The notes below the pieces were generated by a model, which worked only from the letters and a program-made list of their open reading frames with translations, made no database searches and was not told the DNA's origin. From Ulvibacter sp. MAR_2010_11 (GTDB lineage Bacteria; Bacteroidota; Bacteroidia; Flavobacteriales; Flavobacteriaceae), in the NCBI RefSeq assembly GCF_002813135.1, contig NZ_PHTY01000001.1, forward strand, positions 1,173,501 through 1,237,500: a stretch of 64,000 bases of DNA, written 5' to 3'. The position numbers were made by a program, and so were the translations under genes. This document shows, one piece after another, positions 43,670 through 54,000 of the stretch; positions within the stretch are counted from its first letter, which is position 1; every line of letters begins with the position of its first letter.

Positions 43670-45990
43670 TATTCAATAATTATCTCGTCTATAAATGTCC
43701 AGGCCTTATTCCCGGCACCTTGCTTTCCTTCGGGAATAGTGCCGAAGCTCGGGATTGTTAATTTAATTTGTTTGCTGAAAATTTTTTCCTTCTCAGAGAG
43801 TTCGAAGATTACATCCACAATATTGGAATTGTCAGTTTTCTGAAACAAAGCCGTCGATGGCAACAAGTGTCCCTCAACCTGAATCACCAGCAAATCTATT
43901 TTTTCAGGGGCATAAATCCATTGTCCGTTGGCATTGTAAAATCGTAAGGAAACCGAATTGATTTCAGTTTCTTTTTCAAAATCGATTGTAATTTCAAGAT
44001 CGTCACCCCAAAATCCCAACCATTCCTTGTCGCCATAACGCGAATCACTTCCGGAAATTCCGTTCAACAATGCTTCTTTCCCACCCGAACTATAGGCCGG
44101 ATGTGGCGGAACATTCAATATAATAGTTGCCGAAAGCCCCTTGTGAAATTTAATTTCTTCTCTAAAATCTCGACCTACTTTTTCGCCATTTTTATAGACA
44201 TTGGCAGTAATTTCACTATCAATAGTTATGGCGAATGCCCCGTTGTAGGTTTGTATCTCCGAATGGTTTATCGAATATTTTATTTCTTTTCCCTCGGTAG
44301 GGGTTGACAAATTAAAATAAATAGCACCCTTTTCTTTTCGTACCCTTCCATCAATTTCGTACAAATGATTGGCATAATTGACCTTCATAGCCTTCAATCG
44401 TTCCAAAAACGGTTCTACTCTGGATAAAAATTCGGGATAGGCTTTTTCCAGATTTTCGGAAGTACCACTCCAAACAACTTCACTCATAGCAAGCATTCTT
44501 GGAAAGGCCATATAATCAACCTGTTCTTCAGTTTGTATGTATTCGGTCCAAATATTTCCCTGAGCACCCCAAATAAATTGCGCCTCTTCTTCACTTAATT
44601 CCTTCGGAATAGGATTAAAGCCATATACTTTTTTTAAAGGTAAAAAACCACCAATCGCCAACGGTTCATCAGCGTTATCGGCCTGATAATAATCGAAATA
44701 GGCATGTGAAGTGGGCGTCATAATGACCTTGTGCTTTTCTTTGGCTGCCGCAATTCCTCCATCAAGTCCGCGCCAGGACATTACCGTTGCATTGGGCGCT
44801 AAGCCCCCTTCCAAAATCTCGTCCCATCCAATTATCTTTTTACCCTTGCTGTTTACAAACGCTTCGATTTCCTTGATAAAATAACTTTGCAAACCCTGCT
44901 CGTCCTTTAAATTGTTGTCCTTTATGAGTTTTTGACAATGCTCACAATTTTCCCATCGTGTTTTGGGGGCTTCGTCGCCTCCAATGTGAATGTACTCGCC
45001 CGGAAACAGCACCATTACTTCAGTTAAAACATCTTTTAAAAAAGTAAAAGTTTCCTCTTTCGGACAAAATATCTCTTCGAAAACACCCCATTTGGTTGCT
45101 ACGGGAACAGATTCCCCTGTGCAGCCCAACTCCGGATAGGCACTAATTGCTGCCTGAGCGTGGCCCGGCATTTCAATTTCAGGGATGATGGTAACATTGT
45201 ATTTTGAAGCAAAAGCCACTATTTCTGCAATTTCCTCCTGCTTGTAGAATCCGCCGTAGCGTTTTTCGTCAAATTCTTGAGGTGTGGCATTGTAATGCCC
45301 AATAAGAGTTTCTTCTCTAAAAGCTGCATGCGAAGTTAACTTCGGGTACTTTTTAATTTCGATGCGCCACCCTTGATCGTCGGTGAGATGCCAATGAAAA
45401 TAATTCATTTTTAATAACGCCAGACTTTCAATGTATTTTTTGATGAATTCCTTCGGAAAAAAATGCCGACTCACATCAAAATGCATCCCACGATAGGCAA
45501 ATTTTGGTGCATCCGTAATATTCAGTTGCGGAATTTGAATCGCCCGTTGAATTTTTGCCGTTTGCTTTTCCAATTGCACCGGAAGCAACTGCCGAAGTAT
45601 TTGCACTCCATAAAATGCGCCGCCGGCATCCGAAGCTTTTAAAAGTATTTTATCGCCCGAAATTTCCAACGTGTAACCTTCGGCAGGTAAGGTTGTATCT
45701 AAGCTTATCAAAATATCGGCTTCTATATGTGATGCACTTGGCAAAGAAATTCCGGCGCCATACGTAAGATAGGCTCGTAGAAAATCTTCAGCAACGGCAA
45801 ACTCCGGTTCACTGTAAAGTGTTGTGTTTTTATCCAATAAAAAACTGCCGTCATTTAACTGAAATGATTGGGGTTTTGGGATAATCGCAATTTCTTCCCG
45901 CGTTACAACAATCTTTTCAGCATCACATCCGTTCAGCAGAAGGCTACTAAATATTGCAAGGGTTATAATCGATAGGCGGAATTGCTTCAT
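43669..45990 (-). CDS. Beta-N-acetylhexosaminidase, GH20 lipoprotein
   Basis: 773 residues from the ATG at 45988-45990. Lipoprotein signal MKQFRLSIITLAIFSSLLLNGC (Cys22). The GH20b N-domain is followed by the catalytic barrel with the Asp-Glu pair in EYIHIGGDEAPKTRWENC and FAYRGMHFDVSRHFF at its start. A C-terminal region includes a beta-sandwich with a discoidin-like segment (EINSVSLRFYNANGQWIY). It removes terminal GlcNAc or GalNAc. The start lies inside the end of the GH2 gene, so the two are coupled. Confidence 0.94.
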   Translation of the reverse strand: MKQFRLSIITLAIFSSLLLNGCDAEKIVVTREEIAIIPKPQSFQLNDGSFLLDKNTTLYSEPEFAVAEDFLRAYLTYGAGISLPSASHIEADILISLDTTLPAEGYTLEISGDKILLKASDAGGAFYGVQILRQLLPVQLEKQTAKIQRAIQIPQLNITDAPKFAYRGMHFDVSRHFFPKEFIKKYIESLALLKMNYFHWHLTDDQGWRIEIKKYPKLTSHAAFREETLIGHYNATPQEFDEKRYGGFYKQEEIAEIVAFASKYNVTIIPEIEMPGHAQAAISAYPELGCTGESVPVATKWGVFEEIFCPKEETFTFLKDVLTEVMVLFPGEYIHIGGDEAPKTRWENCEHCQKLIKDNNLKDEQGLQSYFIKEIEAFVNSKGKKIIGWDEILEGGLAPNATVMSWRGLDGGIAAAKEKHKVIMTPTSHAYFDYYQADNADEPLAIGGFLPLKKVYGFNPIPKELSEEEAQFIWGAQGNIWTEYIQTEEQVDYMAFPRMLAMSEVVWSGTSENLEKAYPEFLSRVEPFLERLKAMKVNYANHLYEIDGRVRKEKGAIYFNLSTPTEGKEIKYSINHSEIQTYNGAFAITIDSEITANVYKNGEKVGRDFREEIKFHKGLSATIILNVPPHPAYSSGGKEALLNGISGSDSRYGDKEWLGFWGDDLEITIDFEKETEINSVSLRFYNANGQWIYAPEKIDLLVIQVEGHLLPSTALFQKTDNSNIVDVIFELSEKEKIFSKQIKLTIPSFGTIPEGKQGAGNKAWTFIDEIIIE

Positions 45991-48475
45991 AATTTGTATA
46001 AAAGTCGGCAAGACTCTTTATGTTGAGATTTGTAATTGTATCACTTTCTGTATAAAATTGAACCGTTTTTGACTCTCCCGGTAGCATATCGAAATAATTG
46101 TCGCTCCAAAAGCCTTTTTCAGTAACCGAAAGAAACACATTCTTTCGCAATGCTGCTACCTTGAAGGTAATCAAAAATCCGGAATCATTTCTTTCGATCT
46201 TAGAATGAAATTCCTGTCGGGGTAATTTTAAATCTTTCGGTTTCACAAAATAGTGGAGGTAAACATGTTTTCCAAACGCAATTTTTAATACCGTAAACGT
46301 TGGATCAATAGATAGCTCTTTCAAAGCCAAAGTGTAAATAATCGCACTGCTATTCGGAAGACATTCAGCTTCAAATTCATTTTCATAAAGTACATTTCCG
46401 TAAAAGTCTAAAAGTGTAAACGTTGTAGTTTCAGCAAGACTTTCAAACGTATCATTCACAACATAAATCGCAACCGAATCATTTTTTTGTTCCGCAGAAA
46501 TTAAAACATTTTCAAAAGCCATTTTTGCTTTATACTGAAGCGCTTTCCAGTTTCCCAAACCATCAATACTCGACCAGGAAACCACCGGCCAGCAGTCGTT
46601 TAATTGCCAAAACAGCGTTCCCATATTATACGGTTTTGCCCTACGATGTGCATGAATTGCCTTTTCAATTCCGAAGGCCTGCAGCAACTGACTCACATAT
46701 ACATAATCTGAATCGTTTTCAGGGACCGGAAAGTCACGTTCCATATATTCGCGAATAAGCTGAAAACCTCTCGCATGTTTTTGATGTGACGCAAAAGCGG
46801 GATGATTCAGGTCAATACTATCCTGTTCTGTAAAATACCGAATGGCCTCGTGACTTGGAAAAGATTGAAATCCGAATTCACTCATAAACCTTGGGATCTG
46901 CGCCTCAAAATGCTCAAACGGATAGCCATCGTGCCAAACCCACCAGTCGTGGGCATCGCCTTCAAACTGATAGCGCTCGTCGCCCCGACCGTACTTTGGA
47001 GAACTTTCCCAATACGAAACCGAAGGATGTAAACTGTCTACCACCCGCGGTAAAATATGATTGAAAACCGCGTAATATCCATTCCATATTTCCTGATGTT
47101 GCGCTTCGGTTTTACCATCTTTCCATCCCCAGCGGTGCCAACCTTCACTGTTTTCGTTGTTACCACACCACAAAGCAATACTGGGGTGTTGCCGCAGGCG
47201 CTTTACATTGTCAATAGCTTCCTGTTTTACGTTCTCCAAAAACGCCGCATCGCCCGGATACATGGCGCAGGCAAACATAAAATCCTGCCAAACCAGAATC
47301 CCTTTTTCGTCACAGAGATCGTAAAAAGCATTGTCTTCGTAGACTCCGCCACCCCAAACACGAAGCGTATTCATATTCGATCTTGCTACGTCATCGAGTA
47401 ATTTTGTGCGCGCTTCCAAAGTGACATTTGGAAGAAATATATCCTGTGGGATGTAATTGGCACCCTTCATATAGACCGGTTTGCCGTTCAGTTTAAAATA
47501 GAAACTTTCACCAAGTGTATCTTTTTCAGTAATGAGCTCGATAGTTCTAAGTCCGATTTTTTTTGAAATCGATTCAATAAAGGTCTGTCCTTTTTTAAGC
47601 TGAATTGTAAAGTCGTATAAATAGGGAGTTCCCAGATTGTGTGTCCACCACAGCTTCGGATTAGTAATGGATAGCGGAACTGTGTATTCTGTTTGCGCTG
47701 CTGAAACTTCAAAAGAAGATTTGAATACTTCACCTGTATTATTGTTAGTTATTTCCACTGAAATTTCTTCGTATTCCAGAGCTTCCAGGCTAAGATGAGC
47801 GGTAATTTCGGCCAAAGTATCTGTAAGTGACGTTGTTTGAAGAAACGCCTCTTTAAGGCGAACAGTTTCGTAAGATACAAGTGAAATATCGCGCCAGATC
47901 CCCATGGTTTTTATGGTAGGCCCCCAATCCCATCCGTATTGAAACTGCGGCTTTCGGGTAAATACTCTGGGAGTTTCGGGAAGTTCATACTCTAGTTTGG
48001 ATGCTTCAGCTTTTTCAATAGAATCGGGGCTTTTAAAAAGTATTTCCAACCTATTCTCCGACAAAATAGCATCACTTATATCCACCTCCCAGCTTCTGAA
48101 CGCATTATTTGCTGAAAGGATTAAAATATCGTTCAAATAGACTTCAGCGTAGGTGTCTAAGCCGTCAAATTTTAAAAAATGCTTTGTCTTTTGTAGTGTT
48201 GCTTCGCTCACTGAAAATTGCCTTTTATAGCGCCAGTTTTTTTCTGAAACCCACTGAATTGAATCCTCGTTATTTAGAAGAAAAGGATCGGGAATTTTAT
48301 CCAACGCCAGCAAATCGGTTTGCACGGTTCCGGGAACTTTTGAAGGATACCAAATGGAATCGTTTTCCTGAGAAAATTGCCAGTCACCGGTAAGCGATTG
48401 CAGTTCATTTTTTGGAGCCTCACAGGCTGCTAAGCCTATAAGAATTAGTAAATACAGCACTCCCGGTTTTCTCAT
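45947..48475 (-). CDS. Beta-mannosidase, GH2 lipoprotein
   Basis: 842 residues. Lipoprotein signal MRKPGVLYLLILIGLAAC (Cys18). Sugar-binding domain (KFDGLDTYAEVYLND), immunoglobulin-like domain, then the (beta/alpha)8 catalytic domain: MNTLRVWGGGVYED, ALWCGNNENSEGW with the acid/base Glu, and RFMSEFGFQSFPS with the nucleophile Glu. This matches beta-mannosidase rather than beta-galactosidase. It trims mannose from N-glycan cores or mannans. Together with GH20 and cutC it forms an overlapping operon. Confidence 0.93.
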   Translation of the reverse strand: MRKPGVLYLLILIGLAACEAPKNELQSLTGDWQFSQENDSIWYPSKVPGTVQTDLLALDKIPDPFLLNNEDSIQWVSEKNWRYKRQFSVSEATLQKTKHFLKFDGLDTYAEVYLNDILILSANNAFRSWEVDISDAILSENRLEILFKSPDSIEKAEASKLEYELPETPRVFTRKPQFQYGWDWGPTIKTMGIWRDISLVSYETVRLKEAFLQTTSLTDTLAEITAHLSLEALEYEEISVEITNNNTGEVFKSSFEVSAAQTEYTVPLSITNPKLWWTHNLGTPYLYDFTIQLKKGQTFIESISKKIGLRTIELITEKDTLGESFYFKLNGKPVYMKGANYIPQDIFLPNVTLEARTKLLDDVARSNMNTLRVWGGGVYEDNAFYDLCDEKGILVWQDFMFACAMYPGDAAFLENVKQEAIDNVKRLRQHPSIALWCGNNENSEGWHRWGWKDGKTEAQHQEIWNGYYAVFNHILPRVVDSLHPSVSYWESSPKYGRGDERYQFEGDAHDWWVWHDGYPFEHFEAQIPRFMSEFGFQSFPSHEAIRYFTEQDSIDLNHPAFASHQKHARGFQLIREYMERDFPVPENDSDYVYVSQLLQAFGIEKAIHAHRRAKPYNMGTLFWQLNDCWPVVSWSSIDGLGNWKALQYKAKMAFENVLISAEQKNDSVAIYVVNDTFESLAETTTFTLLDFYGNVLYENEFEAECLPNSSAIIYTLALKELSIDPTFTVLKIAFGKHVYLHYFVKPKDLKLPRQEFHSKIERNDSGFLITFKVAALRKNVFLSVTEKGFWSDNYFDMLPGESKTVQFYTESDTITNLNIKSLADFYTNYEAIPPIDYNPCNI

Positions 48476-48525
48476 GCCACTAAAATAGCGAATAAGTTGG
48501 AAGGGAGTTATTGCCTCTTCAAAAT

Positions 48526-50892
48526 TTACATGGATGCTGCTGTGATTTCTATCTTCTGACTTACCTCATTCCCTTCCTGATCGGTTGCAGAAAGCAGGTA
48601 CTTGCCGGGTTTTGGAGCCAAAGCTAGTTCATGAAAGGTTTGAGTACTACCAATAAATTGGGTGTCTAAATACCAATAGACAATTGTCTCCGGACTTCTA
48701 TGCGCTAGTTTAAAAATAACCTCGTTTACATTTTCATCGAAGTTTTTGGGCAAGAGAATTGCTTCGTTTTTCTTCGGAAAGATAAAATCCATTTTTCGCT
48801 CTCCTGCTTGTAAACAACCTTCGGCATAAGGAGGTAAAACTTTGTATTCGGGATGTAGTGATGCGTAATAATACTCCATGATAGGCGGAAGCGTAAACCA
48901 GTTTTTTTGCTGCATTTGGGCTAGGGGATAACAACTCGAATTTACCTGATACATTTCAGAAGAGGTTAAAAAGACTCTTTGGTGGTACGAACAGGGAGTG
49001 GTTCTGGAACCGACCTTCGGAATCCATTCCAACAAAGTTTTATCACAATACACTCCGGCTAAATGTCCGCTTTTCGCACAGATTTCAGTTTCGATCAATT
49101 CATCATATGGTATGGCAAACCAATCGTTTCGAGGGAGCACATCCAACACATCGAAGAGCACCGGGGCTGCAGCCTGAATGCCGGTAAGTCCGGGACGCCC
49201 CTCGCCATCGGCATTTCCAACCCAAACCCCTATGGCATATTCTGAAGTTACACCCACGGCCCAGGCATCTTTAAAGCCAAAACTCGTTCCTGTTTTCCAC
49301 GCAAGGGGTTGGGAATTACTGAAAAAGTTCCAGTTTACTTCTCCCTCGGGGCGATTTACTTCTTGGAGGGAGTTTAAGGTTTCAAAAATGGACCCTGCAT
49401 TAAAAACCGGAGGTTTCGACTGAATTTCCCCAAATTTGGCTTGCGCACCTTTTATATAAACAGGATTTGAAAATTCTTGAGTGCGATATTCGCTTGAAGA
49501 CCCATTAAAATATTGAAGTGTTGATGCCATTCCTGCATAGGCGTTGGTGATGTCCCATAAAGAACTTTCGGCACCTCCTAAAATTAGAGACAAACCGTAA
49601 TAATCGGCCGGCTTCGTAATTCCCTTAAAATTTAGTTCCTGTAAGCGTTTATAAAATCGGTCTAAGCCGTATTCACGAAGCATTCTAACTGCAGGAACGT
49701 TTAGAGAACGTGACAAGGCGAGACTCGCCGGGACCGCTCCGTTAAATTGCTTGTCGAAATTTTCGGGACTGTATCCATTTACGGTGGTGGGAATATCGGC
49801 AACAAGAGTATTTGGGAGCAGTTCGCCACTATCCAGCATTGCTGCAAAGAGGAAGGGTTTTAGGATGCTTCCGGTACTACGGGATTTGTCGATGATATCT
49901 ACAAAGTTATTGTTTTCGCGAGTTGTTGGCGCATTCCCCACATAGGCCAATACTTCACGGGTGTTGACATCTAGAATTAGTACAGCTAGATTGTGAATCT
50001 GATTTTGGGCCAAAACATAATGATGCTCTTTGGTGATCGTATTTATTTTTTGCTGAAGCGCATAGGATAGTGTTGTTTGAATTCGTTTTCCGGAATGTTC
50101 TCGCCTGAGTTTTTCGGTAAAATGTGGCGCAATTTCTGGCAGTGGATAGGGTTTTCCGGGTAAATTTTCGGCAACAGCCAATTCGTAAGTTGTCTTGTCG
50201 ATGATTTCTTTCTGGAACAATTTCAATAGCAGTCGGTTTCGTTTTTCTAAAAAGATGGCTTCATTCTTTCCCGGAAATATCAACGAGGGCGCATTGGGCA
50301 ACACTGCCAAGGCAGCCGATTGTCCCCAACTAAGCTCCGTGGCAGGAATTCCGAAGTAACGCCAAGAAGCAGTTTCCAAACCCACCACATTTCCGCCGAA
50401 AGGCGCATAGGAAGCATATAAATTTAGAATCTCCTTTTTCGATTTTCCGGCTTCCAGTCGTGTGGACTGGACTATTTCAATTAATTTTTCGGCATAACTT
50501 CGCTGTTTATTTTCGCGGGACAGTCGTATTACCTGTTGCGTTAAGGTACTTCCCCCACGACGGGAATCGGTCGTGAGATTATTCCAGAGAGCCTTAGACA
50601 TCGAGACCGGATTAAACCCCGGATGTTGGTAAAAGTATTCATCTTCAAAGTAAATAACGCTCTGTTCAAATCGGTAGGGAACTGAGTCCATTTTTGGAAA
50701 ACGCCATTGACCATCATCCGCAATACGGGCTCCCAGCATAGTTCCTTCGCTACTTTCGACAACCGTTGCAGATGACACATCAAAAAGCGGAGCAGGAAGG
50801 CAAAAAAGCCAAAAGCCAAAGCCCGCGAACACTAAAGTCAGTTTGACTTTGTGCCTTTTAAGGTATTGCAGGATTTTTGATTCCGATTTCAA
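48526..50892 (-). CDS. pbpC: Penicillin-binding protein 1C
   Basis: 788 residues. One N-terminal membrane anchor (about 15-32). Glycosyltransferase domain with YFEDEYFYQHPGFNPVSM and GGSTLTQQVIRLSREN. Transpeptidase domain with SxxK in RSTGSILKPFLFA, SRSLNVPA, and KTGTSFGFKDAW. The C-terminal BiPBP_C domain includes WYLDTQFIGST. It builds peptidoglycan and binds some but not all beta-lactams in other species. It follows the alpha-2-macroglobulin gene, the usual pairing. Confidence 0.95.
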   Translation of the reverse strand: MKSESKILQYLKRHKVKLTLVFAGFGFWLFCLPAPLFDVSSATVVESSEGTMLGARIADDGQWRFPKMDSVPYRFEQSVIYFEDEYFYQHPGFNPVSMSKALWNNLTTDSRRGGSTLTQQVIRLSRENKQRSYAEKLIEIVQSTRLEAGKSKKEILNLYASYAPFGGNVVGLETASWRYFGIPATELSWGQSAALAVLPNAPSLIFPGKNEAIFLEKRNRLLLKLFQKEIIDKTTYELAVAENLPGKPYPLPEIAPHFTEKLRREHSGKRIQTTLSYALQQKINTITKEHHYVLAQNQIHNLAVLILDVNTREVLAYVGNAPTTRENNNFVDIIDKSRSTGSILKPFLFAAMLDSGELLPNTLVADIPTTVNGYSPENFDKQFNGAVPASLALSRSLNVPAVRMLREYGLDRFYKRLQELNFKGITKPADYYGLSLILGGAESSLWDITNAYAGMASTLQYFNGSSSEYRTQEFSNPVYIKGAQAKFGEIQSKPPVFNAGSIFETLNSLQEVNRPEGEVNWNFFSNSQPLAWKTGTSFGFKDAWAVGVTSEYAIGVWVGNADGEGRPGLTGIQAAAPVLFDVLDVLPRNDWFAIPYDELIETEICAKSGHLAGVYCDKTLLEWIPKVGSRTTPCSYHQRVFLTSSEMYQVNSSCYPLAQMQQKNWFTLPPIMEYYYASLHPEYKVLPPYAEGCLQAGERKMDFIFPKKNEAILLPKNFDENVNEVIFKLAHRSPETIVYWYLDTQFIGSTQTFHELALAPKPGKYLLSATDQEGNEVSQKIEITAASM

Positions 50893-50957
50893 AATGATCT
50901 TTCTTAATTACTCATTCGATGCTTCGACAGGCTCAGCATGACAACTTAACACAATTA

Positions 50958-50986
50958 CACTTCGGTCACTGAGCGTAGCCGAAGTG
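50958..50986. repeat. REP-like palindrome between the macroglobulin gene and pbpC
   Basis: CACTTCGG (50958-50965) / CCGAAGTG (50979-50986) around TCACTGAGCGTAG. A related text (TTCGACAGGCTCAGCATGAC) precedes it at 50924-50943. These are typical flavobacterial intergenic repeats. This one sits in the 109-bp gap inside the presumed A2M-pbpC operon. Confidence 0.7.
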
Positions 50987-51001
50987 ACCAGATCAGTCTA
51001 A

Positions 51002-54000
51002 TTATTTTTCTACAACCACCCAGATTCCTTTGTTTCGGGCGTAATAGGTATTGTCGTACATGGCTTCTACCTGAGTTCCGGGTAAATAATAGGTTCCCAA
51101 ATAGGACGCGTTCAATTTTACCGTAAAGGTTTTAGATTTTTTCGCCTGTACATCGAAATAGAAATTGACGCGGTCATCTCTAATGTCGGTATAGCGAGCA
51201 CTGCCATCTGCTCCGCCTCCTAATTCGGTAAAACTTGTGTTTACAATTTCCCAGCCGCTCGGGAAAATTTTTGTGAGTGCAACATTGTCTATATAATCAT
51301 TCGAGGTATTGGTAACCAAAACCTTGGCAATTATTTCGGTTCCTTGCCGAAGTTTGGAGACATCCATCGCCTTTCCGTCACCGTCCAGATATTCAGCTTT
51401 TATGCTGAGGTTTCGCTGTTCCGCCAACTCATCACCCAGTGGTAATTTCCCTTTTTGTACCAGTGTAACGTACACCACATTTCCTTTTTTATTAGAAACT
51501 GTGACCGAATTTTCTCCCATCGCGATGGCAATATCCCGTTGAGCGACTGCTCTATCTGTTTTAACGGTTGTTGATTTGCCATTTTGCGTAAATGAAAGCT
51601 CCATATCTTTCCCGCCATTTTTAGTAATCATTTTAGCCATGGCAAGCAGGGCGTATGAAGTTTCCTGAGTGCTGTACCATTGTTGTGATGACAGTGATTT
51701 TGCCAGTGAAACTGCGGTTTCTCGCTGTTTCGAATCTTCCAAGAGCACCATGGTTTCTAAGGCCATGGCCCTGTTTCTAAAAGGAGAACCATAGGTGTAA
51801 TAATCATAGCGTTGGGGTTTAAAATCTATGTTTGCAGTTTGTGCAATTTGCGCTGCCACATTCTTTTTCCCTGCCAAAGCATAGGCCGCTGCTAAACGCC
51901 ATTTGGCGTCATTGCTAACGTTTTTCGATTCCCGCAATCTGTTCATGGCTGCCAGTTCAGGCTGTCCGGCTAAGGCGAGCGTATACAATCGGTATGCCTG
52001 TTCTAAGCTCGAATTATATCTGGTATCGTTGTTTTGCCATTGTCGTGCTGTATTTTGCTGGTAGCGTAACCAATTGCTAAGGAAAGTAATTGGGAGGGCA
52101 TATCCCTTCTGTTTGGCTTCCAGCATAAAATGTCCCACGTAATTGGTGCTCCATGGATCGGACTCCCCTTCGCCCGGCCAATAACTCATGCCGCCGGCAG
52201 TGTTTTGAAAAGTCCCTAATTTTCGGATAGCAGCCTCAACGTTTGTTTGTATTTCTTTTTTCTTGTCAAAGGTAATGTCGAATACTTCCGCCAGGAATAA
52301 CTGTGGAAATGCCGCCGAAGTTGTTTGTTCAACACAGCCATGCGGATACTGAATAAGATATTCCATGCGTTTTCCGAAATCCATAGGTGGTAGCGTAGAA
52401 AATTCTAATAAGGCTCCATTACTTCCCGCTACGCCGAAAGTTTCAAAATTGATGGTCTCATTGCCATTTTCTGAAAGCGTATACTGAACCGTTCTTTGGG
52501 TTATCGGATTCGGATTTTCAACGTCGATTTCTACTTTATAGGAAGCAGTTTCACCATTGCCCGAGGCTTTTACCTCCACGGTTTGAATGCTGGATGAGGG
52601 AAGCACTTCAAATTCGAAATTCACGATCTGCTCTCCCGGTTCGGTAAAAGAAATACTTTTTGAAACTCCGTTTACGGGGCGCAAGCCATCTCCAACCTTT
52701 ACCGAAACAGTAGCGTTTTTCACCTTTTTCTCCATGGCAAAAACGGTAACCGGCAATGTCACTTTTTCGCCAGGAGATAGTTTTCGAGGCAGTGATGCCA
52801 ATACCATCAAGGGCTTACGCACCGGAGTGGTTTGTTCGGTTTTTCCATAGGCGCTTTTTGAAGTAGTTCCTGTGATCAGCATGGTACGTACCGACCCCAC
52901 ATAATTAGGCATGGTAATTTGGTGCGATGCTTTACTTCCTGCTTTTAACTCGAATGGCCCTAAATACTTAACAACAGGCTTGAAACGATCTGCTTTTCTA
53001 TTTTTAGCGCCGGCGGCTTCATCACCTCCTCCAATAGCGTAGATATTATTAACACTTCCCGAATAGGCTCCGATTACATAGTCAAACACATCGAAGGTTT
53101 TTACTCCCAGGGCTTCCCGGGTATAAAATGCCTCATGAATTTTTGGGGTTTCAAAACGAGTGAGATCTAAAAGCCCTTCATCGACCACCGCAATGGTATA
53201 GGTCATCACTTTGTTATTTGCTTCGGAAACTTTTACAGTAAATTTTTCTTCCGGTTTCAAGACAGAAGGCATTTCCAACTTGGGGTGTAGAACTGTACTT
53301 GGATCTTCAACCAGCATGGGAATTACACCATACAAACGAATAGGAAGGTCGTTCTTTGTCTGCTCATGGGGTTGCAATAATGAAATGTTTACATACACAT
53401 TGGGTGTCATCTCCTTCGTTATTTTCAGCGTAGCTTTTGTTTCTCCCTTTTTGGTTTCCAACCATTTTGTCATGAGCACTTCCGTTCCGTTTTCAACACT
53501 CAGCAGCGCACGTCCCTCACTTCCTGACGGGAAGCTAATGACGGCTTCATCGCCAACGTTATACTTTTCTTTGTCAGCCGAAAAGACCAGCATTTTAGCA
53601 CTTTCAGCATCGCCGTCCATTGGAGCCTTCCACCAGTTTTTGTAGAAATAGGCAATACGCCCGGTTGCATGTCCGGATTGTTTGTCGATTACCCGAATCA
53701 AGTATCTTCCTCCATCGCCTTCAGGAATATTGACTGTGAAATTTGCTTTCCCTGAAGCGTTTGTGGTGAGATTAAATTCCTTTACAGGACGATGAACGGT
53801 GGAGCTTTCATAGCGGGAAAGGTTGTCGTAACTTCTATTCCACCACCAGCGCCACTCAATGCGAAACACTTTTACTTCCACTTCCCGATTTCCGCTGGCA
53901 TTTCCTTGTGTATCGACGGTTGCGACATCAAAAACCGTATTCTCATCGGTGAAATAGGAACCGTATCGATGTGCTTCGGGCGAGCGTAACCCCACAAAGT

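Noticed and set aside
52587-53645. Plus-strand frames antisense to the macroglobulin gene
   Set aside because: They have no domain features and lie inside a well-supported 1867-residue gene.
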